Positions 47,083 to 56,505 of a DNA stretch of 64,000 bases are shown piece after piece. A program made the translations under genes and the position numbers. Position 1 is the first letter of the stretch. Each line of letters starts with the position of its first letter. This stretch comes from Gammaproteobacteria bacterium (GTDB lineage: Bacteria; Pseudomonadota; Gammaproteobacteria; JAABTG01), in the NCBI GenBank assembly GCA_034522055.1, contig JAXHLS010000002.1:2418001-2482000 (forward strand). The letters run 5' to 3'. The notes under the pieces are model-generated. The model saw only the letters and a program-made list of their open reading frames with translations, made no database searches and was not told the origin of the DNA.

Positions 47083-48933
47083 ATGGCCTGGACCGGAAAG
47101 ATCCTGCGCGTCGACCTCGACGCCGGCACCTGCACCCCCGAGCCTCTCGACATGGAATGGGCCCGCGCCTACCTCGGCCAGCGTGGCCTGGCCACCCGGT
47201 ACCTGGCCGCGGAGACGGATCCCACCTGTGATCCCCTCGGCCCCGACAACCGGCTCATCATGGTCACCGGCCCGCTGACGGGCACCATGGCCTCCACCGG
47301 CGGGCGCTATTCGGTGGTCACCAAGAGCCCCCTCACCGGCCTGGTGGCCTGCTCCAACTCCGGCGGCTTCATCGGCGCCGAGATGAAGAACGCCGGTTGG
47401 GACATGATCATCTTCGCGGGGCGGGCCGCCGAGCCGGTCTACCTGTACGTGGAGAACGACCACGCCGAGCTGCGCTCCGCCGCGGACATCTGGGGCAAGT
47501 CGGTGTGGGCGGCGGACGAGCACCTCCACAAGGTGCACCAGGACCCGCAGCTCCGCATCGCCTGCGTGGGCCGGGCGGCGGAGGCGGGGTGTCTGTACGC
47601 GGCGGTGATCAACGACCTCCATCGCGCCGCCGGGCGCTCCGGGGTCGGCACCGTGATGGCGTCGAAGAATCTCAAGGCAGTGGCGGTGCGCGGCACCCTG
47701 GGGGTCGGCAACATCGCCGATCCGCCGCGTTTCATGGCGGCGGTGAACGACGGCAAGCGGGTGCTGGCGGACAACGCCGTCACCGGCCAGGGCCTGCCCA
47801 CCTACGGCACCCAGGTGCTGATGAACGTCATCAACGGCATGGGGGCCATGCCCACCCGCAACATGCGCGAGGTGCAGTTCGAGGGCGCCGAGCGCATCTC
47901 CGGCGAGGCCATGCACGAGCCGCGCCCCGGCGACGGCAGGCCCAACCTCACCACCAATGCCGGCTGCTTCGGCTGCACCATCGCCTGCGGGCGCATCTCC
48001 ACCGTGGAGAAGGGCCACTTCAGCGTGCAGAACAAGCCCGAGTACTGGGGCAACTCCGGGGGCTTGGAGTACGAGGCGGCCTGGGCGCTGGGCTCGGATA
48101 CCGGCATCGACGACATGGATGCCCTGACCTACGTGAACTTCCTGTGCAACGAGGACGGCATGGATCCCATCTCCTTCGGTGCCACCGTGGCGGCGGCCAT
48201 GGAGCTGTTCGAGGCGGGGGCCATCACCACCGCCGACACCGGCGGCATCGACCTGCGCTTCGACCGTGCCGAGGCCCTGGTGCGGCTGGCGGAACTCACC
48301 GCCCGCGGCGAGGGCTTCGGCCGCGACATCGGCCTCGGCTCCAAACGCCTGTGCGAGAAGTACGGCATGCCGGAGCTGTCCATGACGGTGAAGGGTCAGG
48401 AGTTCCCGGCCTACGACCCGCGCGCCATCCAGGGCATGGGGCTGGCCTACGCCACCTCCAACCGCGGCGCCTGCCATCTGCGGGGCTATACCGTGGCCTC
48501 GGAGGTGCTGGGGATCCCGGTGAAGACCGATCCCCTGGCCACCGAGGGTAAGGCCGAGCTGGTGAAGGCCTTCCAGGACGCCACCGCGGCGGTGGATTCC
48601 GCGGGCCTGTGCGTGTTCACCACCTTCGCCTGGAGCCTGGAGAACATCGCCCCCCAGGTGGATGCCGCCTGCGGCGGCGGCTGGACGGTCGACCGCATGC
48701 TGGAGGCGGGAGAGCGCATCTGGAACCTGGAGCGGGACTACAACCTGCGGGCCGGCATGACCGCCGCCGATGACACCCTGCCCAAGCGCCTGCTGAAGGA
48801 GGCCGCCAACGTGGGCCCGGCCAAGGGCCGGGTCAACGACCTCCACCAGATGCTGCCGGAATACTACGCCCTGCGGGGCTGGACGGCGGACGGCCGCCTG
48901 ACGCCGGAGACGCGGTCGCGCCTCGGTCTCTAA
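47083..48933 (+). CDS. aorB: Aldehyde:ferredoxin oxidoreductase, tungstopterin catalytic subunit
   Basis: A 616-residue AOR-family protein that oxidises aldehydes to acids, and may reduce acids in reverse. The cluster cysteines C295, C298, C302 (CFGCTIAC) and C510 (DSAGLC, which also contacts the pterin) match the four ligands of archaeal AOR. GQRGLATRYLAAE, ASTGGRYSVVTKSPLTG and NAGWDMIIFAGRA belong to the family N-domain. Tungsten rather than molybdenum is typical of the family. It starts 16 bp after aorA. Confidence 0.93.
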   Translation: MAWTGKILRVDLDAGTCTPEPLDMEWARAYLGQRGLATRYLAAETDPTCDPLGPDNRLIMVTGPLTGTMASTGGRYSVVTKSPLTGLVACSNSGGFIGAEMKNAGWDMIIFAGRAAEPVYLYVENDHAELRSAADIWGKSVWAADEHLHKVHQDPQLRIACVGRAAEAGCLYAAVINDLHRAAGRSGVGTVMASKNLKAVAVRGTLGVGNIADPPRFMAAVNDGKRVLADNAVTGQGLPTYGTQVLMNVINGMGAMPTRNMREVQFEGAERISGEAMHEPRPGDGRPNLTTNAGCFGCTIACGRISTVEKGHFSVQNKPEYWGNSGGLEYEAAWALGSDTGIDDMDALTYVNFLCNEDGMDPISFGATVAAAMELFEAGAITTADTGGIDLRFDRAEALVRLAELTARGEGFGRDIGLGSKRLCEKYGMPELSMTVKGQEFPAYDPRAIQGMGLAYATSNRGACHLRGYTVASEVLGIPVKTDPLATEGKAELVKAFQDATAAVDSAGLCVFTTFAWSLENIAPQVDAACGGGWTVDRMLEAGERIWNLERDYNLRAGMTAADDTLPKRLLKEAANVGPAKGRVNDLHQMLPEYYALRGWTADGRLTPETRSRLGL

Positions 48934-48972
48934 TCCGCGGCACCCGTCCCCTGCCGTGGAGAGATAGCAGCC

Positions 48973-50202
48973 ATGGACCATCTGATCATCGGCACCGGAC
49001 CGGCGGGGGTGAACGCAGCCGAGACCCTGCGTGACGTCGACCCCGGGGCCATGGTGCGCCTGGTGGGCGACGAGCCGGAGCCGCCCTATTCCCGCATGGC
49101 CCTGCCCTACCTGTTGATGGGGCGTATCGGCGAGGCGGGTACTTACCTGCGGGAACGGCCGGAACACTTCGCGGAACGCGACATCGACGTGGTGCGGGAC
49201 CGCGTGACGCGCATCGACCCCGCGGCCCACCGGGTCACCCTCGAGGGCGGCGACAGCCTGGCCTACGATCGCCTGCTGGTGGCCACGGGTTCTTCCCCCG
49301 TAAGCCCGCCCATCCCGGGGGTGGACGGCCCGCACGTTTCCAGCTGCTGGACCCTGGCCGATGCCCGCGCCATCGCCGCCGGCGCGACGAAGGGCAGCCG
49401 GGTGGCCCTCATCGGCGCCGGCTTCATCGGCAGCATCATCCTGGAGTCCCTGGCAATGCGCGGTGTCACTCTGGCGGTCATCGAGCAGGGCGAGCGCATG
49501 GTGCCCCGCATGATGGGGCCGGTGGCCGGTAACATGCTTAAAGGTTGGTGCGAGGCCAGGGGGGTGGCGGTGCATACCGGCGTCGCGGTGGAGGCCATCG
49601 AGGAGGCCGGCGTGCGCCTGGGGGACGGCACCCTGGTGGCGGCCGAGCGGGTGATTACGGCCACCGGGGTGCGGCCCAACGTCGGCTTCCTCGACGGCAG
49701 CGGCGTGGATACGGACCAGGGAGTGCTGGTGGACCACCATTTCCGCACCAGCGTCGACGACATCTATGCCGCCGGCGACGTGGCCCAGGGTCTCGATTTC
49801 TCCACCGGCGGCCATGCCGTGCATGCCATCCAGCCCACCGCCGCCGACCACGGCCACCTGGCCGCCCTCAACATGAGCGGTCGCGATGCCCCCTACGAGG
49901 GCTCCCTCAATATGAACGTACTGGACACCCTGGGCCTGCTGTCCTGCTCCTTCGGGCGCTGGGAGGGCGTGGCGGGGGGCGAGGAGGCGGAGCTGCACAG
50001 CCCCGGGGACCATCGCTACCTGTCCCTGCAGTTCGAGGACGACCGCCTCATCGGCGCCCACGCCGTGGGTCTCATCCAGCACGTGGGAGTGCTGCGGGGC
50101 CTCATCCAGCGCCGCACCCCCCTGGGGGTGTGGAAGGAACGCCTGGTGCGGGACCCGACGCGGCTGATGGAGGCCTACCTGGCCACCACCCAGGTCATCT
50201 GA
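48973..50202 (+). CDS. aorC: AorC-like FAD/NAD(P)-dependent electron-transfer subunit
   Basis: A 409-residue two-dinucleotide-domain flavoprotein. The FAD motif is IIGTGPAGVNAAETL at the N-terminus, the NAD motif VALIGAGFIGSIILESLA, and the second FAD motif DIYAAGDVAQGLD. In the Aromatoleum-type complex this subunit links aldehyde oxidation to NAD+; that role is inferred. No redox-active cysteine pair is seen. It starts 39 bp after aorB. Confidence 0.85.
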   Translation: MDHLIIGTGPAGVNAAETLRDVDPGAMVRLVGDEPEPPYSRMALPYLLMGRIGEAGTYLRERPEHFAERDIDVVRDRVTRIDPAAHRVTLEGGDSLAYDRLLVATGSSPVSPPIPGVDGPHVSSCWTLADARAIAAGATKGSRVALIGAGFIGSIILESLAMRGVTLAVIEQGERMVPRMMGPVAGNMLKGWCEARGVAVHTGVAVEAIEEAGVRLGDGTLVAAERVITATGVRPNVGFLDGSGVDTDQGVLVDHHFRTSVDDIYAAGDVAQGLDFSTGGHAVHAIQPTAADHGHLAALNMSGRDAPYEGSLNMNVLDTLGLLSCSFGRWEGVAGGEEAELHSPGDHRYLSLQFEDDRLIGAHAVGLIQHVGVLRGLIQRRTPLGVWKERLVRDPTRLMEAYLATTQVI

Positions 50203-50207
50203 CGGCC

Positions 50208-50459
50208 ATGGAGGTGCAACTGGAACTGTACGCCTCCCTGATGGGCTACCTGCCCCCCGGGGCGGACTGTCACCGGGTGCGGCTGGAGGTGGCCCCGGGT
50301 ATCACCGCCCATGGCCTGCTGGACCACTGCGGCGTGCCCCGGGCCCAGACCCACTTGGTGCTGCGCAACGGAGTCTTCCTCCATGCCGCCGAGCGCGACA
50401 GGGTCGCCCTCGAGGACGGCGATGTGCTGGCGGCGTGGCCGCCGGTGGCCGGTGGGTAG
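50208..50459 (+). CDS. aorD: AorD-like MoaD/ThiS-fold protein
   Basis: An 83-residue ubiquitin-like protein. It has LELYASLMGYLPPGADCHRV, ITAHGLLDHCGVPRAQTHLV and ends DGDVLAAWPPVAGG. The C-terminal Gly-Gly is the sulfur carrier end in MoaD. It may supply the dithiolene sulfur of the tungstopterin cofactor of AorB. It begins five bases after aorC and overlaps the next gene by eight bases. Confidence 0.85.
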   Translation: MEVQLELYASLMGYLPPGADCHRVRLEVAPGITAHGLLDHCGVPRAQTHLVLRNGVFLHAAERDRVALEDGDVLAAWPPVAGG

Positions 50460-50769
50460 GCCCGGCCCGGAGACGCGCATCGAGCGGGAGATGGGCTATT
50501 CCATGGCGGAGTTCGCCCGCGCCCTGCCGGCGGCCATGCGCGACTGGCCAGTCAAGGGCGGGCCGGTGACGGGCGGCGACGGCCGCTGGGTCGTCCGGGA
50601 CGGCGAGGGGGGCGAGATTGCCACCATCGAGGCCATGCCGTTGCCGGACCGGCTGGTGGCCGCGCTGCGCCTGCCGGTGCTGCGGGTCACCATCGACCTG
50701 CGCCGCGCCGCCACGGCACCGGAGTTCCTGCGCCGCTTCGAGCGCGGCCTCCACCGCGGCGGGGGCTGA
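50452..50769 (+). CDS. aorE: AorE-position small protein of unknown function
   Basis: A 105-residue protein: REMGYSMAEFARALPAAMRD, GGDGRWVVRDGEGGEIATIE, LPVLRVTIDLRRAATAPEFL. It is compact, soluble and without cysteines. It occupies the aorE position in the five-gene layout; function is not known, perhaps assembly of the cofactor or complex. The GTG at 50452 overlaps the MoaD-like gene; ATG 50494 would shorten it by 14 residues. The symbol is positional only. Confidence 0.65.
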   Translation: MGRPGPETRIEREMGYSMAEFARALPAAMRDWPVKGGPVTGGDGRWVVRDGEGGEIATIEAMPLPDRLVAALRLPVLRVTIDLRRAATAPEFLRRFERGLHRGGG

Positions 50770-50814
50770 GACCCGGGGGTCCATCGCCGGGCCGTGTGGG
50801 TATACTTGGCCGCC

Positions 50815-51603
50815 ATGGACATGAACGAGCACGCCAAGGTGGCCCTGCTGGCGGGTCTGACCGTGGCGGTGGTGGCGGCCGTCGCGGCCCTGCCGCCCAT
50901 TCCCCAGTGGCAGTCCTATCATGACTTCGCCGATCGGCGCGCGTGGCTGGGGATTCCCAACACCCTCGACGTGGGTTCCAATCTCGCCTTCATCCTGGTG
51001 GCCGCGGCGGGCCTCGGACGCCTCCTGGGGAGCGACCGGCCGATGTTCGCGGACCCCCGGGACGCCATCCCCTACCGGGTGTTCTTCCTCGCCCTCGGCG
51101 CCGTCGGCTGCGCCTCGGCCTGGTACCACCTGGCGCCGGACGACGGGCGCCTGCTGTGGGACCGCCTGGCCATGGTGGGGGTGTTCATGGCCTGGGTGGC
51201 GGCCCAGTTCAACGAACGCCTGGGGCCCCGGGTGGGGGCGGTGATGTTGCCCGTGCTGTTGCTCCTCGGCGCCGCCGCGGTGGTGTACTGGGGCGTCACC
51301 GAGGCCCGGGGCCACGGCGACCTGCGGCCTTACGGCATGGTGCACCTCTATCCCATGGTGCTGGTGCCCCTGCTGCTGTGGCTCTATCCCTCACGCTACA
51401 GCCGCGGCGGCGATGCCCTGGTGGTGCTGGGGCTGTACCTGGTGGCCCTGGCCGCCGAGCAGCTCGATGCCTTTATTTTCGGCCTGACCGGCGTCGTGAG
51501 CGGCCATACCCTGAAGCACCTGGCGGGCGCGGCGGCGGCCCTGTGGGTGTTGCACTCGCTGTTGCACCGGCGCCCGACGAGCCCTGTTGTAAGGGGTGGT
51601 TGA
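50815..51603 (+). CDS. Ceramidase-family (CREST) membrane hydrolase
   Basis: A 262-residue protein with about seven helices. YHDFADRRAWLGIPNTLDVG, SAWYHLAPDDGRLLWDRLAM and SGHTLKHLAGAAAALW carry the conserved H, D and H/H residues that bind zinc in alkaline ceramidase/CREST proteins. Whether the organism contains sphingolipids is unknown, so the substrate may be another amide or ester. It starts 45 bp after aorE, on the same strand; a shared transcript is possible. Confidence 0.82.
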   Translation: MDMNEHAKVALLAGLTVAVVAAVAALPPIPQWQSYHDFADRRAWLGIPNTLDVGSNLAFILVAAAGLGRLLGSDRPMFADPRDAIPYRVFFLALGAVGCASAWYHLAPDDGRLLWDRLAMVGVFMAWVAAQFNERLGPRVGAVMLPVLLLLGAAAVVYWGVTEARGHGDLRPYGMVHLYPMVLVPLLLWLYPSRYSRGGDALVVLGLYLVALAAEQLDAFIFGLTGVVSGHTLKHLAGAAAALWVLHSLLHRRPTSPVVRGG

Positions 51604-51680
51604 GTCAAGCGTGGGCGTGCCTCGGTCGGTTCCGGCTTGAATCCTTGGAGTGCCTTCCGTGGCGACGTGATTCAGAGCCG

Positions 51681-52295
51681 CTACGGCGCCGTTTCAGCGC
51701 CGGTGAGCGCCGCCACCGGCAGGATGCCGAGGACCTCGGCGCTGCCGGCGCCGTCGGGCTGGAGCACCACCATGTCGCCCGGCTCGGTCTGCTGGAAGGT
51801 CACGGTGTTGATGGTGCTGCGGTGGCTAATCAGCACCAGGTTGCCTTCGCCCTCGAATTCACCCATGCGTTCCTCGACGTCCGCCATCACGAAGGCCAGA
51901 TCCGTCGGGTCCTGGATCTCCACCAGGTTGAGGGCGTCCCAGGCCTCGAACTCGCCGAAGGCCAGGCGCGCGGTGTCGCGGGCGCGGCAGAATTCGCTGC
52001 TGTAGACCTCCGCCACGGCGATGCCGTGGGCGGCGAAGCCCGCGGCAATGGCCTCGGCCTGGGCGCGGCCGGTGGCATCCAGATTCTGCTCTTCCTCGCA
52101 GTCGCCGCTGAGGTGCATGGAGACCTCGGGTTCCGCCTCCTGGGTCTGGGTGTGTCGCATCATGACCGCCTTACCGCCCTCCGCCAGGGCCGCGATGAGT
52201 TCCTGGGGCGGCGCCGCCAGGGTGGATGCGGGTATTGCCGTCAGGGCGGCGGTCATGAGCAGGCGGAAAGCCAGGGTCTTGTATCCGGGTCGCAT
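51681..52295 (-). CDS. Secreted histidine phosphatase family protein
   Basis: A 204-residue protein with signal peptide (FRLLMTAALTAIPASTLAA). R47-H48 (VMMRHTQTQEA) and H in LVLISHRSTINTVT give the branch-2 type catalytic pair; YSSEFCRARDTARLAFG is the third motif. It parallels the gene at 40571 in layout, but the two share little sequence beyond motifs. A GGAGGAGTCCCACC site precedes ATG 52295 on the minus strand. Confidence 0.85.
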   Translation of the reverse strand: MRPGYKTLAFRLLMTAALTAIPASTLAAPPQELIAALAEGGKAVMMRHTQTQEAEPEVSMHLSGDCEEEQNLDATGRAQAEAIAAGFAAHGIAVAEVYSSEFCRARDTARLAFGEFEAWDALNLVEIQDPTDLAFVMADVEERMGEFEGEGNLVLISHRSTINTVTFQQTEPGDMVVLQPDGAGSAEVLGILPVAALTGAETAP

Positions 52296-52433
52296 GGTGG
52301 GACTCCTCCGATTTTTATGAATAAAAGGGATGCCTTCCAGCAGCAGGTTAAACCATGAAAGCTGGTGAGGGTGAACGGACCCTCCGGGTGCTACCCTTCG
52401 GCCCATGGATTTTACGGCAGGCAGGCATCATCA

Positions 52434-54143
52434 GTGATACCCCACAGCGTGCCCCTCATCGCCACCATCGCCGCCGCCCTGGGGCTGGCGCTGGTGTTGG
52501 GTTTCATCGCCGTCAAGCTGAGGCTGCCGGCCCTGGTGGGGTATCTGCTGGCCGGCGTGATCCTGGGGCCCCACACCCCCGGCTACGTGGCGGACATGGA
52601 ACTGTCGGCCCAGTTGGCCGAGATCGGCGTCATGCTGCTGATGTTCGGCGTGGGCCTGCATTTCTCCCTGGACGACCTGATGTCGGTGCGCCGCATCGCC
52701 CTGCCGGGGGCCCTGGTGCAGATCGCCGTGGCCACCGCCCTGGGCTTGGCCCTGGCGACCTATTGGGGCTGGCCCCCCGGCACCGGCGTGGTCTTCGGCC
52801 TCGCCCTGTCGGTGGCCAGTACCGTGGTGCTGCTGCGGGCCCTGGAAAGCCGCGGCCTGCTGGATTCCATCAACGGTCGCATCGCCGTGGGTTGGCTGGT
52901 GGTGGAGGACCTGGTGATGGTGCTGGTGCTGGTGATGCTGCCGCCGCTGGCGGGTTGGCTGGGCGGCGGTACGGGGCCCGCGGCGGGTGGGGCATCGGGC
53001 GGCGGGTTGCTGTCCACCCTCGCCTGGACTCTGGGCCAGATCGCCGTCTTCGTGGTCCTCATGCTGGTGGCTGGCCGGCGCTTCTTCCCCTGGCTGCTGT
53101 GGCAGGTGGCGCGCACCGGCTCGCGGGAGCTTTTCACCCTCTGTGTCATCGCCGCAGCCGTGGGCATCGCCTATGGGTCCTCGCTGCTGTTCGGGGTCTC
53201 CTTCGCCCTCGGTGCCTTCTTCGCCGGTATGGTGCTGCGGGAGTCGGCCCTCAGCCATCGCGCCGCCGAGGAGTCCCTGCCCCTGCGGGATGCCTTCTCG
53301 GTACTGTTCTTCGTTTCGGTGGGCATGCTGTTCGATCCGGCGGTGCTGCTGGAGGAACCCCTCAAGATCGTGGCGGTGGTGGCCATCATCGTGCTGGGCA
53401 AGTCCCTGGCGGCCTTCGTCATCGTCCTCGCCTTCCGCTATCCCCTGAACACGGCCCTCACCGTCTCCGCCAGCCTGGCCCAGATCGGCGAGTTCTCCTT
53501 CATCCTCGCCGGACTGGGGGTCATGTTGCAGGTGCTGCCGGTGGCGGGTCAGGACATGATCCTGGCGGGGGCCCTGATCTCCATCGCCCTCAACCCCCTG
53601 GTGTTCCAGGCGGTGGAGCCGCTGCAGGCGTGGATCCGGGCGCGCTCGAAGCTGGCACGCGCCCTGGAGCGGCCGGCGGATCCCCTGGCGGAGCTGCCCA
53701 TGAGCATCGCCCAGCACCGCCTCAGCGGCCACGTCGTGCTCGTGGGCTACGGCCGTCTCGGGCAGCGCATCGGCAAGGCCCTGGGTGCCCGCGGGATCTC
53801 GGTGGTGGTGGCCGAACAGAATCGCGAGATCGTGGAGCAGTTGCGGGCCGAGGGCATCGCCGCCGTGAGCGGTGACGCCGCCGATCCGGCGGTGCTCATC
53901 CAGGCCCACATCGCCCGCGCCGCTTTCCTCGTCACCACCACACCGGACCTGCTGGCGGTGCGGCGGATGATCGAGATCGCCCACACCCTCAAACCGGATG
54001 TCGTCGCCCTGGTGCGTGCGAGCCAGGAGGATGGGGCGGACCCGCTGGGCCACGATGGCTCCGCCACCCTGTTCACCGCTGAGGAGGCGCTGGCTACGCG
54101 CATCGTGGAACGGGTGATGGACGTCGCGGCCGCGCGCCGCTGA
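52434..54143 (+). CDS. CPA2 cation/proton antiporter with RCK/TrkA-N domain (YbaL/KefB-like)
   Basis: A 569-residue protein: about twelve membrane helices (for example LIATIAAALGLALVLGFIAV; LPALVGYLLAGVILGPHTPG; QLAEIGVMLLMFGVGLHFSL) and a C-terminal TrkA-N domain with VVLVGYGRLGQRIGKALGAR, the NAD(H)-binding loop. It resembles YbaL and Kef potassium/proton exchangers. No KefF/KefG partner is adjacent. GTG 52434 gives a normal length; the frame is open further upstream to 52365. Confidence 0.88.
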   Translation: MIPHSVPLIATIAAALGLALVLGFIAVKLRLPALVGYLLAGVILGPHTPGYVADMELSAQLAEIGVMLLMFGVGLHFSLDDLMSVRRIALPGALVQIAVATALGLALATYWGWPPGTGVVFGLALSVASTVVLLRALESRGLLDSINGRIAVGWLVVEDLVMVLVLVMLPPLAGWLGGGTGPAAGGASGGGLLSTLAWTLGQIAVFVVLMLVAGRRFFPWLLWQVARTGSRELFTLCVIAAAVGIAYGSSLLFGVSFALGAFFAGMVLRESALSHRAAEESLPLRDAFSVLFFVSVGMLFDPAVLLEEPLKIVAVVAIIVLGKSLAAFVIVLAFRYPLNTALTVSASLAQIGEFSFILAGLGVMLQVLPVAGQDMILAGALISIALNPLVFQAVEPLQAWIRARSKLARALERPADPLAELPMSIAQHRLSGHVVLVGYGRLGQRIGKALGARGISVVVAEQNREIVEQLRAEGIAAVSGDAADPAVLIQAHIARAAFLVTTTPDLLAVRRMIEIAHTLKPDVVALVRASQEDGADPLGHDGSATLFTAEEALATRIVERVMDVAAARR

Positions 54144-54165
54144 ACCCTGGGGCCGACGGCTAGCG

Positions 54166-55398
54166 TCAGTTTCGGAGAGGGGTGCCGGCCAGGGTGAGCC
54201 GCGCCGCCAGGGCCGCGGCGAGGATGGTCAGGGCGATGCCACCGGCGAGGGTGGTGGTATGCAAGCCAAGGTCCAGCAGCCATCCCAGCAGGGGCGGGCC
54301 GATGGCGGTGGACAGGATCATCAGGGCCTGCACGAGGGCGCGGATGGCGCCCAGGTGCATCACGCCGTAACGCTCCGCCAGCAGGGGGGTGAGGGCGGTG
54401 GAGGCCAGCCCCAGGCCCAGCCCCAGCAGGGCCGGCCATAGCAGCGCTCCCCACGGGGCCTCCACCAGGGCCAGCACCGCCATGGCCCCGGCCAGGGGCA
54501 GTTGGGCGGGTACGAACACCCGGGTCGCCGACCAGCGATCCACCAGGGGGCCGGCCCCCAGCAGGCCGCTGACGTGTCCCAGCGCGAACAGGGCCATCCC
54601 CGAGGCCACCAGCTCCGTGGACCAGCCTTTGAGCAGGGCCATGGGCACCTGGTGGAATAGGGCGACCGTGACCACGAAGGGTGGCGCCAGGGCGGTGGGC
54701 AGGATGAGGACGAAGCGCCAGTCCCGCACCACCTGGCCGACGCGCCAGTCGGGGTGATTTTTTGCCGCCGGTGCGGCCGGCGTCTCGCCGCCGGGTTGCC
54801 CGCGCAACAGCAGTAACAGCAGGGGCAGGAACAGTCCCGCCACCACGGCGGCGCTGATCTGCCACAGGCCGCGCCACTCCACCAGGGCCAGCGCGGCCAC
54901 CGCCACGGCCGGGAACACCGCCTCGGACAGGGGGAAGCCCATGGAGGCCAGGCTCACGGCCTTGCCGCGCCCGTGGTGGAAACGCTGGGCCATGGTGGTC
55001 ATGGCGATGTGGCCCATCAGGCCCTGGCCACCGAGGCGCAGCAGGAACAGGGCGGCCATGAGCGCCATCATCCCACCGGCAGCGGCCAGCAGCAGGCAGC
55101 CGGCGGCCACTATGGCCACCGCGCCACTCAGGAACAGCCGCAGATCGAGACGGTCGTAGAGCCGTCCCACGCCCAGCAGCAGGGTGGCGCTGGCCAGGGT
55201 GGCGCCGCCATAGACGAGCCCCAGTTCGCTATGACTGAGGCCGAAGTCCGCACGCAGGGCGGTGTTGAACAGGCCGATGTAGAAGGTCTGGCCGAAGCCG
55301 GACAGGGCAGCCGCCAGCAGGCCGAAGGCCAGCAGCCGACGGTGCCGGAGGACGAAGCGCGCATAATCGCGCAGGGCGTGAAACACCACCACGTTCAT
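54166..55398 (-). CDS. MFS transporter
   Basis: A 410-residue protein with twelve hydrophobic segments. The motif-A position between helices 2 and 3 reads GVGRLYDRLDLRLFL, and SGFGQTFYIGLFNTALRADF is in helix 1. MFS members of this type are exporters of small organic compounds; substrate unknown. It is convergent with the antiporter and downstream of the mutarotase-like gene. ATG 55398 or 55413 are both possible. Confidence 0.82.
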   Translation of the reverse strand: MNVVVFHALRDYARFVLRHRRLLAFGLLAAALSGFGQTFYIGLFNTALRADFGLSHSELGLVYGGATLASATLLLGVGRLYDRLDLRLFLSGAVAIVAAGCLLLAAAGGMMALMAALFLLRLGGQGLMGHIAMTTMAQRFHHGRGKAVSLASMGFPLSEAVFPAVAVAALALVEWRGLWQISAAVVAGLFLPLLLLLLRGQPGGETPAAPAAKNHPDWRVGQVVRDWRFVLILPTALAPPFVVTVALFHQVPMALLKGWSTELVASGMALFALGHVSGLLGAGPLVDRWSATRVFVPAQLPLAGAMAVLALVEAPWGALLWPALLGLGLGLASTALTPLLAERYGVMHLGAIRALVQALMILSTAIGPPLLGWLLDLGLHTTTLAGGIALTILAAALAARLTLAGTPLRN

Positions 55399-55513
55399 GC
55401 CGATGGATCCCAAGGATACCCCGGGCGTGCGCCGGGGCCGTGCGGAAGTGGAGGAGAAGGGGCGCTTCTCGCCATGACCCCGCCATCCTCCGCGGGACCA
55501 TGACGCGAGGGGC

Positions 55514-56389
55514 CTACTCCACGCCGATGGTCATGGTGAGGGTATGGGAGGCGCCCGCCTTCAGGGTGTAGGCGTTGTCCAGGGCGTTGGCCGCCTCCAC
55601 GCAGACCATGGACACCCAGTCCTCGTCGGGCATGTCCGCGAAGCCCCGCGCACCCTCGGGGCCGGGGTTCCACACCACGGTGCTGGCACTGCCGGACTTG
55701 TGTACATGGATGCGCCGGCCGCCGTCGTGGAGGATGGCGGCGCCGTCGTGGTCCAGGTAGACGCAGTCCATGGGGGCCTTCACCCGTAAGGCCCCGTGCT
55801 GCACGCCGCGTCCCCCGGCCACCTTGTCCACGTAGGTGATCCCTTCCAGCCCTTCCACCTCGAGGTCCCGGGCGTCGGCCACCCGGAAATAGGTGTGGAG
55901 TGCCTCGGACACGGTCCAGTCCTGGTCGCTGAGGTTCTCACCGCTGAGTTCCATGGTCAGGCGCTGGCCCAGGGTGACGGCGAGGCGCAGGCGTAAGTCC
56001 CCCGGCCACGCCGCGCGGATGTCGTCGTCCGGCTCCAGACGGAACACCACGCGGGTGGCGTCGTCCACGGACTCCACCGCCTCCACCTCCCAGGTGACGT
56101 AGCGGGCCACGCCATGGGCCTTCTGGCCGGCGTCATCGGGATGGGGGCCGAACCAGGGCCAGCACACCGGCACCCCACCGCGCACCGGTTTGGCGCCGTC
56201 GTAGCGGGCGGTCTCGCTCACCCAGATCACCTCTGCGCCGTTCCGGGGAACATAGCTCAACAGGGTGGCGCCGAAGGGGGTGAGGGTGGCGTTGCCGTGG
56301 CGGTTGGCCAGCTCCACCATGACCAGTTGGTCCCGCTCGTAGAAACGGATTTCGGGGTGGGGGAAACGGCGCTGCAGGTCTTCGATCAT
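55514..56389 (-). CDS. D-hexose-6-phosphate mutarotase (YeaD-like)
   Basis: A 291-residue aldose-1-epimerase-fold protein. WVSETARYDGAKPVRGGVPV and CWPWFGPHPDDAGQKAHGVA are the YeaD/Ymr099c signatures; the catalytic histidines are in KAHGVAR and LHTYFRV. It equilibrates alpha and beta glucose-6-phosphate in yeast homologues. ATG 56389 follows GAGCCCCGTC on the minus strand. Full length. Confidence 0.9.
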   Translation of the reverse strand: MIEDLQRRFPHPEIRFYERDQLVMVELANRHGNATLTPFGATLLSYVPRNGAEVIWVSETARYDGAKPVRGGVPVCWPWFGPHPDDAGQKAHGVARYVTWEVEAVESVDDATRVVFRLEPDDDIRAAWPGDLRLRLAVTLGQRLTMELSGENLSDQDWTVSEALHTYFRVADARDLEVEGLEGITYVDKVAGGRGVQHGALRVKAPMDCVYLDHDGAAILHDGGRRIHVHKSGSASTVVWNPGPEGARGFADMPDEDWVSMVCVEAANALDNAYTLKAGASHTLTMTIGVE

Positions 56390-56505
56390 GACGGGGCTCC
56401 TTTGTGGGGGGAATGCCGGGCGGCCGGCGGGAGGGGCGCATGATCCCCCGCTCCGGCGGCAACGGCAAGCCGCGCCGTCGCCCCGTGCCGCCGGCCCTTG
56501 TCCGT

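Noticed and set aside
46987-50082. A minus-strand open frame of about 1030 codons opposite the aor genes
   Set aside because: It is rich in H, G, Q and A in a pattern typical of antisense high-GC coding DNA, with no motif; the + strand has well-supported genes.
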